In this document: positions 18,086 to 27,752 of the stretch, piece after piece
How positions within the stretch are numbered: position 1 is the first letter of the stretch
How the letters are laid out: the number at the start of each line of letters is the position of its first letter
Program-made: the position numbers and the translations under genes
Notes under the pieces: model-generated
What the model was told of the DNA's origin: nothing
Databases searched by the model: none
Seen by the model: only the letters and a program-made list of their open reading frames with translations
DNA from: Lachnospiraceae bacterium
GTDB taxonomy: Bacteria > Bacillota_A > Clostridia > Lachnospirales > Lachnospiraceae
Length of the DNA: 64,000 nucleotides
Assembly: GCA_021770615.1 (NCBI GenBank)
Contig: JAETQR010000001.1
Coordinates: 119,904 to 183,903 of the forward strand
Direction of reading: 5' to 3'

Positions 18086-21000
18086 TTACTTATACAGCTC
18101 AACCAGTTTCTGGAGATGCTCAAAACGTGCTTTCGCAGCTTCCTCGGACTCTTTGAAGAGTTTCTCAGCTCTCTCCGGGAATGGCTTGATCAGACGTGTA
18201 TAACGCGCCTCATTGTTCAGGAATTCCTGATACGAACCGTCACCCTCTTTGGAGGTCAGAGTAAATGGATTCTTGCCCTCTGCCTTCAGTGCCGGGTTAA
18301 AGCTGAACAGATTCCAGTAGCCAGCCTTCACAGCTTTCTTCATCTCATCCTGGCAATGGTTCATACCACCCTTGGCGATACCGTGAAGTTCGCAAGGAGC
18401 GTAACCAATGATCAGCGATGGTCCGTTGTAAGCTTCTGCCTCTGCGATTGCTTTTACAGCCTGAGCCGGGTTTGCGCCGAGAGCAATCTGTGCCACGTAT
18501 ACATAACCATAGCTCATTGCGATCTCTGCAAGGCTCTTCTTACCAATCTCTTTACCGGCAGCGGCAAACTGGCAAACTTCTCCGATATTGGAAGCCTTCG
18601 ATGCCTGACCACCTGTATTGGAGTACATCTCTGTATCAAATACCATTACATTTACGTTCTCGCCGGAAGCAAGTACATGGTCTAATCCACCGAATCCGAT
18701 ATCATAAGCCCATCCGTCACCACCGAAGATCCATACGGATTTCTTTGCGAGATACTGTTTCTTATCAAGGATTTCCTTGGAAAGACTGCATCCTGCTGCC
18801 GCACTCTTCTCGATCTCTGCGATCATTGCCTTTGCAGCCGGTGTATTTGTTCTTGTGTCATCCTTTGTCTCAAGGAATTTATTGACAGCAGCCTTCAACT
18901 CAGCCGAAGCTTTGTCAGAAGCAGCTAACTCTTTTACTTTCTCGATCGTCTGGTCACGAAGTACTTTCTGACCAAGATACATTCCAAGACCATGCTCCGC
19001 ATTGTCCTCGAACAGGGAATTTGACCATGCCGGCCCCTGTTTGGAATCTTTATTCACCGTGTATGGTGATGTCGCTGCAGGACCACCCCAGATGGAAGAA
19101 CATCCTGTCGCATTGGAAATGTACATCTGCTCACCAAAGAGCTGTGTAACAAGACGTGCATAAGAAGTCTCTGCACAACCTGCACAGCTTCCGGAGAACT
19201 CGAGAAGCGGCTGATTGAACTGGGAGCCCTTCGGCGTCGTGTCAGCAAATCCGCTCTCTTTTTTGCCTACATTGGCAACGAGATAATCGAATACCGGCTG
19301 CTCATCTGCCTGAGATTCCTGAGGAACCATCTTGATCGCACCGTCTGCTGCTTTCGGACATACTGTGATACACTCACCGCATCCCATACAGTCTAACGGA
19401 GATACGCTCATCGTGAACTTAAACTCGCCAGCCTTTGGTTTCATATCGGAAACCTTTATATTAGACGGTGCTGCTTTCACCTCATCGTCTGTCAGAAGGA
19501 ATGGACGAATCGTCGCATGGGAACATACAAATGCACAGTTGTTACACTGGATACATGTATTCGGATCCCAAACCGGAACCGTAACGGCTGTACCACGTTT
19601 CTCGTATGCAGAAGCACCAAGCTCAAACTGACCATCCGCAATATCTTTGAATGCAGATACCGGAAGGCTGTCGCCATCCATGATGGAGATTGGCTCAAGA
19701 AGCTCTTTTACCATCTTTACAACTTCCGGACGTCCCTCAAGGTCTTTCGCCGGAGCATCCGGTGCCGGATTTGCCCAGGAAGCAGGTACGTCTACTTTAT
19801 GTACAGCGTCTACACCGGCATCGATTGCCTTGTAGTTCATTTCTACGACTGCATCACCCTTCTTGGAATAGGATTTCTTAGCCGCTGATTTCATATACTC
19901 TACTGCCTCATCGATCGGCATGATATTTGCCAGTTTGAAGAAAGCAGACTGAAGGATCGTATTGGTACGTTTACCCATACCGATCTCGATTGCCTTATCG
20001 ATCGCATTGATCGTATAAAGCTGAACGTTGTTCTCAGCGATGTATTTTTTGGACTCTGCCGGCATATGCTTATCCAGCTCTTCATCTGACCACTGGCAGT
20101 TGATCATAAAGATTCCGCCTGGTTTTACATCCTGAACCATCTTGTAGCCTTTTACAACATAAGATGGGTTGTGGCATGCTACAAAGTCAGCCTGATTGAT
20201 GTAGTATGGACTCTTGATCGGCTTGTCACCGAAACGAAGATGGGAGATCGTGATACCTCCTGTCTTCTTGGAGTCATACTGGAAATATGCCTGAATATAT
20301 TTGTCGGTGTGGTCACCGATGATCTTTGTGGAGTTTTTATTGGCACCTACCGTACCGTCTCCGCCGAGACCCCAGAACTTACACTCTACCGTACCCTCAG
20401 CCGATGTGATCGGAGCCGGTTTTACTTCCGGAAGGCTCAGGTTCGTCACGTCATCGACGATACCGATCGTAAAACGTGATTTTGGTGCATCCTTCTCCAG
20501 TTCCTTATAAATCGCAAAGATGGATGAAGGCGGTGTATCTTTGGAACCAAGACCATAACGTCCGCCTGTCAGGATCACGTCATTCATACCAGCCTCACGA
20601 AGCGTCGTAGCCACATCGAGATAAAGCGGCTCGCCAAGTGTTCCAGGCTCTTTTGTACGGTCAAGAACTGCAATCTTCTTCGCTGTTTTCGGAATTGCTT
20701 TCAGAATGTGCTCAGAAGACCATGGACGGTAAAGACGTACTTTTACAAGTCCGACTTTCTCACCTTTTGCAGTCAGATAATCGATCACTTCTTCTGCCAC
20801 GTCACAGATGGAGCCCATCGCAATGATCACGCGGTCAGCATCCGGTGCACCATAGTAATTGAAGAGATCATAGTCCGTTCCTAATTTCTCATTTACTTTT
20901 GCCATATATTTTTCAACGACAGCAGGCAGTGCATCGTAAACCGGATTACATGCCTCGCGGTGCTGGAAGAACACGTCGCCGTTTTCGTGGGAACCACGCA

Positions 21001-21643
21001 TCGCCGGATGCTCCGGATTCAGTGCATGGGCACGGAATGCTTCTACTGCGTCCATCGGACACATTTCTTTCAGATCTTCATAGTCCCATTTCTCGATCTT
21101 CTGGATCTCATGGGAAGTACGGAATCCATCGAAGAAGTTAATAAACGGAACTTTTCCCTCGAGTGCTGCCAGATGGGCAACTGGGCTTAAGTCCATAACC
21201 TCCTGTGGGTTTGTCTCAGCAAGCATGGCAAAACCTGTCTGACGACATGCATATACGTCACTGTGGTCTCCGAAAATATTCAGGGACTGGGTAGATACCG
21301 TACGTGCGGATACATCGAATACACATGGAAGCTGCTCAGCAGCAATCTTGTACATATTCGGAATCATCAGAAGAAGTCCCTGGGATGCGGTAAATGTCGT
21401 CGTAAGTGCTCCTGCTGCAAGGGAACCGTGTACGGTACCTGCTGCACCTGCCTCAGACTGCATCTCTACTACTTTTACTGTGTTTCCGAAAATGTTCTTC
21501 TGTCCTGCTGCAGACCACATATCAACTGTGTCAGCCATCGGACTCGAAGGTGTGATCGGATAGATCCCTGCAACTTCCGTATACGCATACGCAACGTGAG
21601 CCGCAGCGGTATTTCCATCCATGGATTGTTTCGCTCTAGCCAT
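18086..21643 (-). CDS. nifJ: Pyruvate:ferredoxin (flavodoxin) oxidoreductase
   Basis: 1,185 residues, the usual size of single-chain PFOR. It converts pyruvate, CoA and oxidised ferredoxin to acetyl-CoA, CO2 and reduced ferredoxin in the cytoplasm, the central step of anaerobic pyruvate breakdown. Visible landmarks: the N-terminal YPITPSSPMAD motif; two 4Fe-4S clusters at about 697-710 (CIQCNNCAFVC) and 750-762 (CMGCGECITVCP); the proximal-cluster cysteines CAGCAE near 817; and the thiamine-diphosphate region GGDGWAYDIGFGG (about 971) with NTGGQASKAS (about 1015). ATG 21643 is preceded by AGGAGG. The gene is monocistronic, with its own promoter and terminator. Identification is secure. Confidence 0.97.
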   Translation of the reverse strand: MARAKQSMDGNTAAAHVAYAYTEVAGIYPITPSSPMADTVDMWSAAGQKNIFGNTVKVVEMQSEAGAAGTVHGSLAAGALTTTFTASQGLLLMIPNMYKIAAEQLPCVFDVSARTVSTQSLNIFGDHSDVYACRQTGFAMLAETNPQEVMDLSPVAHLAALEGKVPFINFFDGFRTSHEIQKIEKWDYEDLKEMCPMDAVEAFRAHALNPEHPAMRGSHENGDVFFQHREACNPVYDALPAVVEKYMAKVNEKLGTDYDLFNYYGAPDADRVIIAMGSICDVAEEVIDYLTAKGEKVGLVKVRLYRPWSSEHILKAIPKTAKKIAVLDRTKEPGTLGEPLYLDVATTLREAGMNDVILTGGRYGLGSKDTPPSSIFAIYKELEKDAPKSRFTIGIVDDVTNLSLPEVKPAPITSAEGTVECKFWGLGGDGTVGANKNSTKIIGDHTDKYIQAYFQYDSKKTGGITISHLRFGDKPIKSPYYINQADFVACHNPSYVVKGYKMVQDVKPGGIFMINCQWSDEELDKHMPAESKKYIAENNVQLYTINAIDKAIEIGMGKRTNTILQSAFFKLANIMPIDEAVEYMKSAAKKSYSKKGDAVVEMNYKAIDAGVDAVHKVDVPASWANPAPDAPAKDLEGRPEVVKMVKELLEPISIMDGDSLPVSAFKDIADGQFELGASAYEKRGTAVTVPVWDPNTCIQCNNCAFVCSHATIRPFLLTDDEVKAAPSNIKVSDMKPKAGEFKFTMSVSPLDCMGCGECITVCPKAADGAIKMVPQESQADEQPVFDYLVANVGKKESGFADTTPKGSQFNQPLLEFSGSCAGCAETSYARLVTQLFGEQMYISNATGCSSIWGGPAATSPYTVNKDSKQGPAWSNSLFEDNAEHGLGMYLGQKVLRDQTIEKVKELAASDKASAELKAAVNKFLETKDDTRTNTPAAKAMIAEIEKSAAAGCSLSKEILDKKQYLAKKSVWIFGGDGWAYDIGFGGLDHVLASGENVNVMVFDTEMYSNTGGQASKASNIGEVCQFAAAGKEIGKKSLAEIAMSYGYVYVAQIALGANPAQAVKAIAEAEAYNGPSLIIGYAPCELHGIAKGGMNHCQDEMKKAVKAGYWNLFSFNPALKAEGKNPFTLTSKEGDGSYQEFLNNEARYTRLIKPFPERAEKLFKESEEAAKARFEHLQKLVELYK

Positions 21644-21695
21644 TTTTATAGAATCCTCCTTAATTAATTATTAAATTTTATTATCACTAGCTACC

Positions 21696-21724
21696 ATTTT
21701 AGCACTATCCCCCAAAAAAGTAAA
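21696..21724 (-). promoter_or_regulatory. Promoter of nifJ
   Basis: TTTACT (21719-21724), 17 bases, then TAAAAT (21696-21701) preceded by TGC, giving an extended -10. It lies about 50 bases upstream of the start codon in an AT-rich leader. An extended -10 would compensate for the weak -35. Confidence 0.55.
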
Positions 21725-21841
21725 GGCAAAATAAGGTAGATATTGTCGAATTTTACGAAGACTTCTCACATTTTACAACAATCCATCCTATTCAAAAATA
21801 ATTATCTTCATTTATAAATGTAACACCATAAAAAATGTAAT

Positions 21842-23761
21842 CTACATACTATCATCCTCTGTATATTCATATATAATTTCTCGTACAGAAGTATTCTTTC
21901 TCCATGCAGCACCAAAGGAAATTAAATTCCATTGCTCTTCTGTCCCCTTGTAATATATCGCTGACAAGCCATAACACCAATAAAATGCCTCACTTCCAAT
22001 ACTTTCTACACTCTGAGGAATTACCACACTCTTTAATTCAGAACAATGATCAAATGCAGAATCACCAATCGAAACGACATTATCTAAAATTATAAGGCTA
22101 GCTAAACTGGTACAATGGTTAAATGCAGAATCACCAATCGAAACAACATTTTGTGGAATTGTAATATGAGATAAGGCAAAACAATTTTTAAATGCGTATG
22201 TTCCTATTGACGTCAAATCATCCGGCAAATCTACCTCCTTCAACGAAGAGCACCCCGTAAATGTAGATGGTTCTATTTTAGTAAGGCCATCTGATAAATC
22301 AACACTTACTAATCCACTACAATAAGCAAATGCAAATTTTCCAAGAGTTTCCAAATCAGTTGAAAAAACAACTTTCTCCAAGCTGGTACATCTTTCAAAA
22401 GCATATTCTCCGATACTTGTTACTCCATCCGGTAGTATAATCTCTAATAAATTAGTACATTTTTCAAATGCTTTGTTTCCAATACTTTTCAAAGAACCTG
22501 GTAATTTAATTTGTTTCAACTCTTCACAATTATAAAAAAGTTCCTCGCCGATTGACGTTATCCCATCCGGTAGCTCTATATTAGTTAAGCTGGTACAGTA
22601 TAAAAACACTTCATTACCTATATTGACAACACTTTCCGGAATGTTGATTTTTGACAATTTTTTACAGAATGAAAATGCACCGTCTTTTATCTCTGTTATT
22701 GTATTTGGCAATATCACTGAGTCTAAATTGTAATTATCTGAAAAGACAGATTCCCTAATACAAGTTACACCCTGAGGAATTTTTACACTTTCTAAATTAC
22801 AACTACTAAATGCAGCTCTCTCTATATTGGTTACATTATCTGGAATCGTTACATCATGTAACCTCATGCATTGGTTAAATGCATACTCTCCAATGCTTGT
22901 CACACTATCTGGTAACTCTACACTTAATAAACTCGTACACATCGAAAATGCATGAGCACCAATTTCTGTCACTCCTTCCGGAATTTTTATCGTGTACAGC
23001 GATGTACAATATTGAAATGCATAGGGACCAATATATGACACAGTATCAGGTAACGATATGCTCGACAATTCAAAACAACCTTGAAATACATAATCTTCAA
23101 TCGTAGTCACACCCTCTGGTATTTCTATCATTCTCAAATTCTTACATGCCATAAACGCATATGAATCAATCTGTTTTATCGTATCCGGCAAATTAATGTA
23201 AGTTATATCTGCGTTTCCCTGAAAAGCCCCAACTCCAATTTCAGTTACACCTTGAGGAATCTTGACAATGGACTCTCTACCATGATAAGAGACCAAAACT
23301 CCTTTTGAATCAATAGTCATTCCTGGTGCTGAAGGCACTGGCGATCCTGTTGATGCGGCTACTGGTGGTATTGAAACCGACGGTATTGTCGGCATTACCG
23401 TCGGAGATGGCCTTATGCCGGATGTATCTCCGCTAGTCGAATTATCATTATCTGGTAAAGAGTCATATTTTTTTACGGTCACTTTGCATTTTAATGTTTT
23501 CCCAGACACCTTAGCCTTTATTACCGTTTTTCCCTTACTTTTAGCCTTTATTTTTCCTCTCTTATCAACTGAGGCAACTCTCTTTTTTGAGGAGGACCAT
23601 TTTACTTTACCTGAAGTTCCCTTCACCTTTAAAACCGTAGTTTTCCCAACATACAATGTGATTTTTTTCTTATTAAGTCTAATTGTAGCTGCCTTCAGAG
23701 GTACAATCGGTAATAACGACAGTATTAATATTATCGTTAAAACTAGTTTCATTCGTTTCAT
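21842..23761 (-). CDS. Secreted BspA-like leucine-rich repeat protein
   Basis: 639 residues from ATG 23761, chosen for the GGAG six bases upstream and because the signal peptide (MKRMK plus a hydrophobic stretch ending near LKAA) then sits at the N-terminus. ATG 23773 is an in-frame alternative. After the signal is a BIG2-like domain (SSSKKRVASVDKRGKIKAKSKG), the same motif type that ends the two large surface proteins. A Ser/Pro/Thr linker leads to about 18-20 BspA-type leucine-rich repeats from about residue 165 to near the C-terminus, each built on IGxxAFxxCxxLxxIxxPxxVxxI. Such proteins are exported and usually bind host or matrix ligands; the ligand here is unknown. Only weak signals are seen upstream, so the promoter is not assigned. 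Confidence 0.88.
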   Translation of the reverse strand: MKRMKLVLTIILILSLLPIVPLKAATIRLNKKKITLYVGKTTVLKVKGTSGKVKWSSSKKRVASVDKRGKIKAKSKGKTVIKAKVSGKTLKCKVTVKKYDSLPDNDNSTSGDTSGIRPSPTVMPTIPSVSIPPVAASTGSPVPSAPGMTIDSKGVLVSYHGRESIVKIPQGVTEIGVGAFQGNADITYINLPDTIKQIDSYAFMACKNLRMIEIPEGVTTIEDYVFQGCFELSSISLPDTVSYIGPYAFQYCTSLYTIKIPEGVTEIGAHAFSMCTSLLSVELPDSVTSIGEYAFNQCMRLHDVTIPDNVTNIERAAFSSCNLESVKIPQGVTCIRESVFSDNYNLDSVILPNTITEIKDGAFSFCKKLSKINIPESVVNIGNEVFLYCTSLTNIELPDGITSIGEELFYNCEELKQIKLPGSLKSIGNKAFEKCTNLLEIILPDGVTSIGEYAFERCTSLEKVVFSTDLETLGKFAFAYCSGLVSVDLSDGLTKIEPSTFTGCSSLKEVDLPDDLTSIGTYAFKNCFALSHITIPQNVVSIGDSAFNHCTSLASLIILDNVVSIGDSAFDHCSELKSVVIPQSVESIGSEAFYWCYGLSAIYYKGTEEQWNLISFGAAWRKNTSVREIIYEYTEDDSM

Positions 23762-23848
23762 AATAATCTCCATTCCGCCGCCTTTGGTTGGCGGCACAAA
23801 TAGCAATGAAAGTATTTCAACTCTTTACTCTATGCTGTAGAATTGTTT

Positions 23849-23965
23849 GTAAGAAGCCATACTACAAAGCACGGGAGGAGAAGTTGTAAAATCTTTCTTC
23901 GTTTTAGACAGCATAATAATCAGTGTAGGTTCTGCCTTTTCAAGCACAAATAAGTGGCTTCTTAC
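23849..23965 (+). ncRNA. Structured left-end region of the IS110-type element (possible bridge-RNA relic)
   Basis: An 11-bp perfect inverted repeat, GTAAGAAGCCA (23849-23859) and TGGCTTCTTAC (23955-23965), encloses 95 non-coding bases and ends about 15 bases before the transposase frame. IS110-family elements are known to encode a guide-like bridge RNA in the non-coding end next to the recombinase. Position, length and closing stem fit that role. The internal loops were not folded, and the transposase is broken, so this is at best a relic. Confidence 0.4.
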
Positions 23966-23979
23966 CATTTACGAGGAGT

Positions 23980-25250
23980 CTGATTACGAAAGTTACTTAT
24001 CAAACCTGTTGCGGTATCGATGTTCACAAAAAATTTCTCGTTGCCACAATTATTAAAACTACCGGTGGTATTAATCTCTTTTATTTAGAAGAAACGCTTT
24101 TCCACCTTTAACAATTCAATTCTTGAATTCAAGCAATGGCTTCTCGATAATGACCGCCATGATGTCTGTATGGAATCCACTGGTAAATACCTGGTTCCTG
24201 TCTTTAATCTTTTGGAAGATGAAATCAATGTTGTCATTGCCAATCCCAAATGGGTAAGGACAGTGAACGGCAACAAAGATGACACCAAAGATTCTAAATG
24301 GATTGGAGACTTGTTCCGTCTTGGTCTTGTTAGAAGCAGTTATGTTCCTTGTAAGAAAATCCGAATTTTCCGTGAATATACAAGGTATCGCTATAAATTA
24401 GTTTCCTGCCGTTCGAGTGAAAAGAATAGATATCCGAATGCTCTTACTGTTTGTAATGTTGCATTAGATTCAGTTGTTTCCGATATCTTTGGGAAGTCAT
24501 CTATATTCATTATCCACTATCTGCTTGAACAATCGGGTACATCCATTAACCACGAAAAAATCGCATCCAAACTTCTTAAGAGCCTCAAATCCAAAGAAGA
24601 TACTGTTATAAAATCCATTGAGGGATATCAGATGACTGATGCCAAAAAATATCGCATGCGCCTAGTACGTGCGCATATGAATTATATCAACTTTTCTATC
24701 AATGCTGTAGACTCTATGATTGAAAATTTAATTTTCCCTGAACCTGATTATGAAAATGCTATCCAGTTACTAACTACCATTCCGGGTGTCAAACATGACA
24801 GTGCAACCACTATCATCTCCGAAATAGGTATTGATATGACTCAGTTTTCAAGTTCCAAACGTTTATGTTGCTGGGCTGGACTTACTCCAGGCAACAATGA
24901 ATCTAGAAGTCTGTTCGGATTACACGTGCCGAAGTTTACCTCAAACCTGTATTAGTACAGTGTGCTCATGCAACCGTAAAATCTGGTAAATCGCCTTACA
25001 CAAAAACAAATATGAATCTCTTGTTAAACGCCGTGGCGAGAAAAGAGCCATTATCGCTATTGCCCGTATGATTCTCACTGCTATCTATCAGATGTTGTCT
25101 ACTGGTAAGCAGTGGAATCCGAGCGGTCTTTACAAAATTGATATGCCCGTAGCCCTTGTTGAAAAACAAAAGGCTAAGGCTATCAAGCAAGCCAAGAAAC
25201 TTTTACAACGAGAAGGATTACTTCCTCCTGATGAACCATTAGTTTCTTAA
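23980..25250 (+). pseudogene. IS110-family transposase, frameshifted
   Basis: Parts of one IS110-type DEDD transposase are readable in several frames. The N-terminal RuvC-like start GIDVHKKFLVATI lies at about 24013, with CTG where an ATG would be expected. A frameshift near 24090 leads to the long middle part (24170-24955), with MESTGKYLVPVF and DTKDSKWIGDL, and on to the Transposase_20 motif TIPGVKHDSATTIISEIG. A small deletion and shift after GLTPGNNES (about 24900) and another near 25010 separate the C-terminal part, which ends KLLQREGLLPPDEPLVS at 25250. With at least three lesions the element cannot make a working enzyme. It is one of very few plus-strand features, consistent with insertion. 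Element ends were not resolved. Confidence 0.85.
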
Positions 25251-25522
25251 ATTAATCAATTAAATTATATGAACTTCTAAAAAGTTGTCTGTATCAGACA
25301 GCTTATTCAAGTGCGCCACTTTTGGGACTTCCTCTACTTTCTTTCAACATAAATTCTCCTTTTTTCATAATATTTTTTAAATTATTATAGTAATTCTTTA
25401 TTTTGTGAATTACAGAATTTTCCAAATAGAATATTGCTATTTATAATGACATAATTTTCATAAGATAAATAATACCAGACAAACTTATTATATACAAGAA
25501 ATTTTCTACTTTAAATTTCTTC
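25251..25522. other. AT-rich gap between the IS110 relic and the GntR operon
   Basis: No gene is seen in this very AT-rich stretch. A small stem, TGTCTG/CAGACA around 25284-25298, may belong to the right end of the IS element. The rest appears to be leader and spacer before the GntR promoter. Confidence 0.5.
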
Positions 25523-25551
25523 TTGACAAACAAAACTATCTGTTGTATCAT
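25523..25551 (+). promoter_or_regulatory. Promoter of the GntR/ABC operon
   Basis: Consensus TTGACA (25523-25528), a 17-base spacer, and TATCAT (25546-25551), about 100 bases upstream of the regulator's ATG. It is among the strongest promoter-like sequences in the window. Confidence 0.75.
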
Positions 25552-25587
25552 TGTCTTAATCAATTAATACAGTAACACATTGATACA
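25544..25587 (+). promoter_or_regulatory. Inverted repeat, candidate GntR operator
   Basis: TGTATCATTG (25544-25553) and CATTGATACA (25578-25587) form a 9-of-10 inverted repeat whose left arm overlaps the -10 and whose right arm lies in the early leader. YtrA-type GntR regulators usually repress their own ABC operon, so this is a plausible autoregulatory site. The long 24-base spacer leaves doubt. Confidence 0.4.
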
Positions 25588-25652
25588 GTGCGTCATTTCA
25601 CATATATGCCGCACTCTACGATGTATCATCTAAAAATAAAGGAGGTGAATCC

Positions 25653-26042
25653 ATGCTATGGGAACTGACTAATGACAGACCTCTTTATATTCAGCTGATC
25701 GAGCATATCAAATTATTGATCCTCTCCGGCGAATATGAAGCGGGCCAGCCGTTTCCCTCCGTCCGGGATCTGGCGCTTATGGCAAATGTAAATCCAAATA
25801 CGATGCAGCGGGCGCTTGCCGAATTAGAACGTGAGGGACTGCTCATCAATGAACGGACAAACGGACGCAGGATCACAAATGACGTTTCCATGATACAGTC
25901 TATGAGGGAAAAGCTCGCACAGAACAAATTATGCCAGCTAAAAAGAGAACTTACCCGTCTCGGCTTTGACAACAAAGAACAGCTTGACTTCATAAACTCA
26001 CAGTGGGATACTGATAAGATAGACGAAGTGATTCAGGATTAA
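25653..26042 (+). CDS. GntR-family regulator, YtrA subfamily
   Basis: 129 residues from ATG 25653 behind the ribosome site AAAGGAGGTGAATCC. The N-terminal winged helix-turn-helix is typical (RPLYIQLIEHIK ... FPSVRDLALMANVNPNTMQRALAELEREGL), and the short C-terminal part is what the YtrA subfamily has instead of a large ligand domain. Members repress an adjacent ABC-transporter operon and respond to cell-envelope stress or antibiotics. Here an ATPase and a permease follow directly on the same strand, and an inverted repeat overlaps the promoter, so autoregulation is likely. Confidence 0.9.
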   Translation: MLWELTNDRPLYIQLIEHIKLLILSGEYEAGQPFPSVRDLALMANVNPNTMQRALAELEREGLLINERTNGRRITNDVSMIQSMREKLAQNKLCQLKRELTRLGFDNKEQLDFINSQWDTDKIDEVIQD

Positions 26043-26070
26043 GAAAAGTGAGGAAAAAACGAGTTTGTGT

Positions 26071-26136
26071 CTGCGCGTTGCTTGTCACAAACATCGTAAG
26101 AATTTTAGTTCTTTTTATTCATAAAAAGCAACGCAG
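26071..26136 (+). other. Intercistronic hairpin between the regulator and the ABC ATPase
   Basis: CTGCGCGTTGCTT (26071-26083) pairs with AAGCAACGCAG (26126-26136), apart from a short bulge, across a 42-base loop. The 3' arm runs into AAATGAGGAAAATTATG, the ribosome site and start of the ATPase gene. It could set relative expression of regulator and transporter by processing or occlusion. The final block resembles the leaders at 1296 and 49879. Confidence 0.5.
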
Positions 26137-26150
26137 AAATGAGGAAAATT

Positions 26151-26846
26151 ATGATTCTATTAGAGACAAAAGGGCTGTCAAAAAAATTTGGCGGCTATAC
26201 GGCACTCCAGGACGTGAACCTCACGCTTGAGTGCGGAAAGATCGTCGGGCTTCTCGGCCCGAACGGAAGTGGAAAAACGACATTATTAAAACTGCTGAAC
26301 GGGCTCTTAGTGCCGACGAGCGGAACGATCACGATCGGAGGCTGTGAACCGGGTGTCGTCACAAAACAGCATGTCTCCTATCTTCCGGACAGCAACTACT
26401 TTCCAAAATGGATGAAAGTCACCGACCTGCTCAGTTATTTTTCTGACTTCTTTGACGATTTTGAAACGGAGAAGGCTGTCTACATGTTAAATACGCTGGA
26501 CATCTCCAGCAGCATGAAATTGGCACACATGTCAAAAGGTACTCTGGAAAAAGTACAGCTTGTGCTTGCCATGAGCCGCAATGCAAATCTCTACTGTCTG
26601 GACGAACCGATCGGTGGTGTCGATCCTGCGACAAGAGATTATATCTTAAATACCATCGTCCGCAATTACTGCGAAAATTCTACGGTCATCATCTCGACAC
26701 ACCTGATCGCCGATGTGGAAAATGTGCTTGACGAGGCAATTTTCCTGCAAAACGGACAAATCCGCCTCCACTCCAGTGTAGACGAGATCCGTGAAAATGA
26801 AAATAAATCCGTAGATGCATTGTTCAGGGAGGTGTTCAAATGTTAG
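26151..26846 (+). CDS. ABC transporter ATP-binding protein
   Basis: 231 residues from ATG 26151, which has GAGG six bases upstream; an ATG 12 bases earlier lacks a ribosome site. All ATPase motifs are present: Walker A GPNGSGKTT (about residue 35), a signature region read as HMSKGTLEKVQLVLAMSRN, Walker B LYCLDEPIGGVDP and the switch histidine in ISTHL. It would power export by the permease encoded next, whose start overlaps its end by seven bases. Regulator-ATPase-permease order is the usual layout of YtrA-controlled envelope-stress or peptide exporters; the substrate is unknown. Confidence 0.92.
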   Translation: MILLETKGLSKKFGGYTALQDVNLTLECGKIVGLLGPNGSGKTTLLKLLNGLLVPTSGTITIGGCEPGVVTKQHVSYLPDSNYFPKWMKVTDLLSYFSDFFDDFETEKAVYMLNTLDISSSMKLAHMSKGTLEKVQLVLAMSRNANLYCLDEPIGGVDPATRDYILNTIVRNYCENSTVIISTHLIADVENVLDEAIFLQNGQIRLHSSVDEIRENENKSVDALFREVFKC

Positions 26847-27649
26847 GAAAATTGATCAAACACGAATTTAAAGCAACATACCGCACATTTATCCCGATTT
26901 GGATCGGGCTTGCCATACTGACCGGCGCTGCCTGTCTTTTTATGGAACTTTTACGTAACTTTGACCAGGCTGTTCTTGTGATCGGTTCCGGTTTCGGAAT
27001 GATCGTGGTCGTCCTCGGGATGATTTTCGTCTTCCTGTCACCTTACATTTTCCTTAGTATGCGTTTTTACCGCACGACAGCTACGAGAGAGGCGTATCTG
27101 ACCTTTACCGTACCGGCTGATACAAAGATCATCCTTCTGGCTAAATTTATCGTCACCTATGTCTGGACGATACTGACGGTCTTTCTTGGTTATCTGGGCG
27201 TCGCTATACTGATGACGAACGGCGGAGACGGAACCCTCATGGATATGCTTACCTTTATCTTTGATAATGCGCCTGAACTGGCCGCATTACAGATCATATC
27301 TTTTTGGGTCAGTTTTGCAACTACGATCCTCCATATATTTGCCTCCATCTCACTGGGACAACTGGTGCGCGATCACCGCGTTATCGCCTCCCTGGCTTTT
27401 TATGCGGCACTTTACACCGTTCAGCAGATCGTAAGCGTACTTATTTTACTTCCATGGATGCTCACGGAATTTACCACAGCGCAGGATACAGAGGGCATCT
27501 CGATGGGTATTACCAGCAGCCTTGACACGGCGTCCAACTCCGACTCCATTTCGATCTTTCTTATATCGATCACTATAAGTATCGTCTTCGGTGCGGCGTT
27601 TTACTTCCTGTCAAACTTCCTGCTGAAAAAGAAGCTGAACCTGCTCTAA
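26840..27649 (+). CDS. ABC transporter permease
   Basis: 269 residues, overlapping the ATPase gene by seven bases, which implies translational coupling. The protein has about six hydrophobic membrane segments (around 20-40, 55-80, 105-130, 160-180, 195-215 and 240-262) with charged loops between, and no signal peptide or binding-protein gene nearby, so export is more likely than import. It resembles ABC-2 type permeases of YtrA-regulated systems. The gene ends the operon; a weak hairpin and a tandem repeat follow. Confidence 0.8.
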   Translation: MLGKLIKHEFKATYRTFIPIWIGLAILTGAACLFMELLRNFDQAVLVIGSGFGMIVVVLGMIFVFLSPYIFLSMRFYRTTATREAYLTFTVPADTKIILLAKFIVTYVWTILTVFLGYLGVAILMTNGGDGTLMDMLTFIFDNAPELAALQIISFWVSFATTILHIFASISLGQLVRDHRVIASLAFYAALYTVQQIVSVLILLPWMLTEFTTAQDTEGISMGITSSLDTASNSDSISIFLISITISIVFGAAFYFLSNFLLKKKLNLL

Positions 27650-27652
27650 AAA

Positions 27653-27677
27653 AAGGTGCGGCTGAGAAACGCGCACC
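27653..27677 (+). terminator. Weak hairpin after the ABC permease
   Basis: GGTGCG pairs with CGCGCACC (one bulge) just past the permease stop. There is no T-run afterwards, so termination would be inefficient or would need the structures downstream. Confidence 0.3.
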
Positions 27678-27747
27678 AAAGAACTAAAGTTAAAGAACTA
27701 AAGTTAAAGAACTAAAGTTAAAGAACTAAAGTTAAAGAACTAAAGTT
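27678..27747. repeat. Five perfect tandem copies of a 14-bp unit
   Basis: AAAGAACTAAAGTT is repeated five times without a mismatch, at 27678, 27692, 27706, 27720 and 27734. Repeats are contiguous, without spacers, so this is not a CRISPR array. A perfect 10-bp hairpin follows six bases later. Such perfect arrays usually reflect recent slippage or multiple binding sites; no function is apparent. Confidence 0.95.
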
Positions 27748-27752
27748 CTTAT

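Noticed and set aside
26048..26230. Short GTG-initiated frame between gntR and the ABC ATPase
   Set aside because: Overlaps the ATPase in another frame, lacks a proper ribosome site and covers the intercistronic hairpin.
27678..27747. Possible CRISPR array
   Set aside because: Units are 14 bp, contiguous and without spacers; no cas genes nearby.
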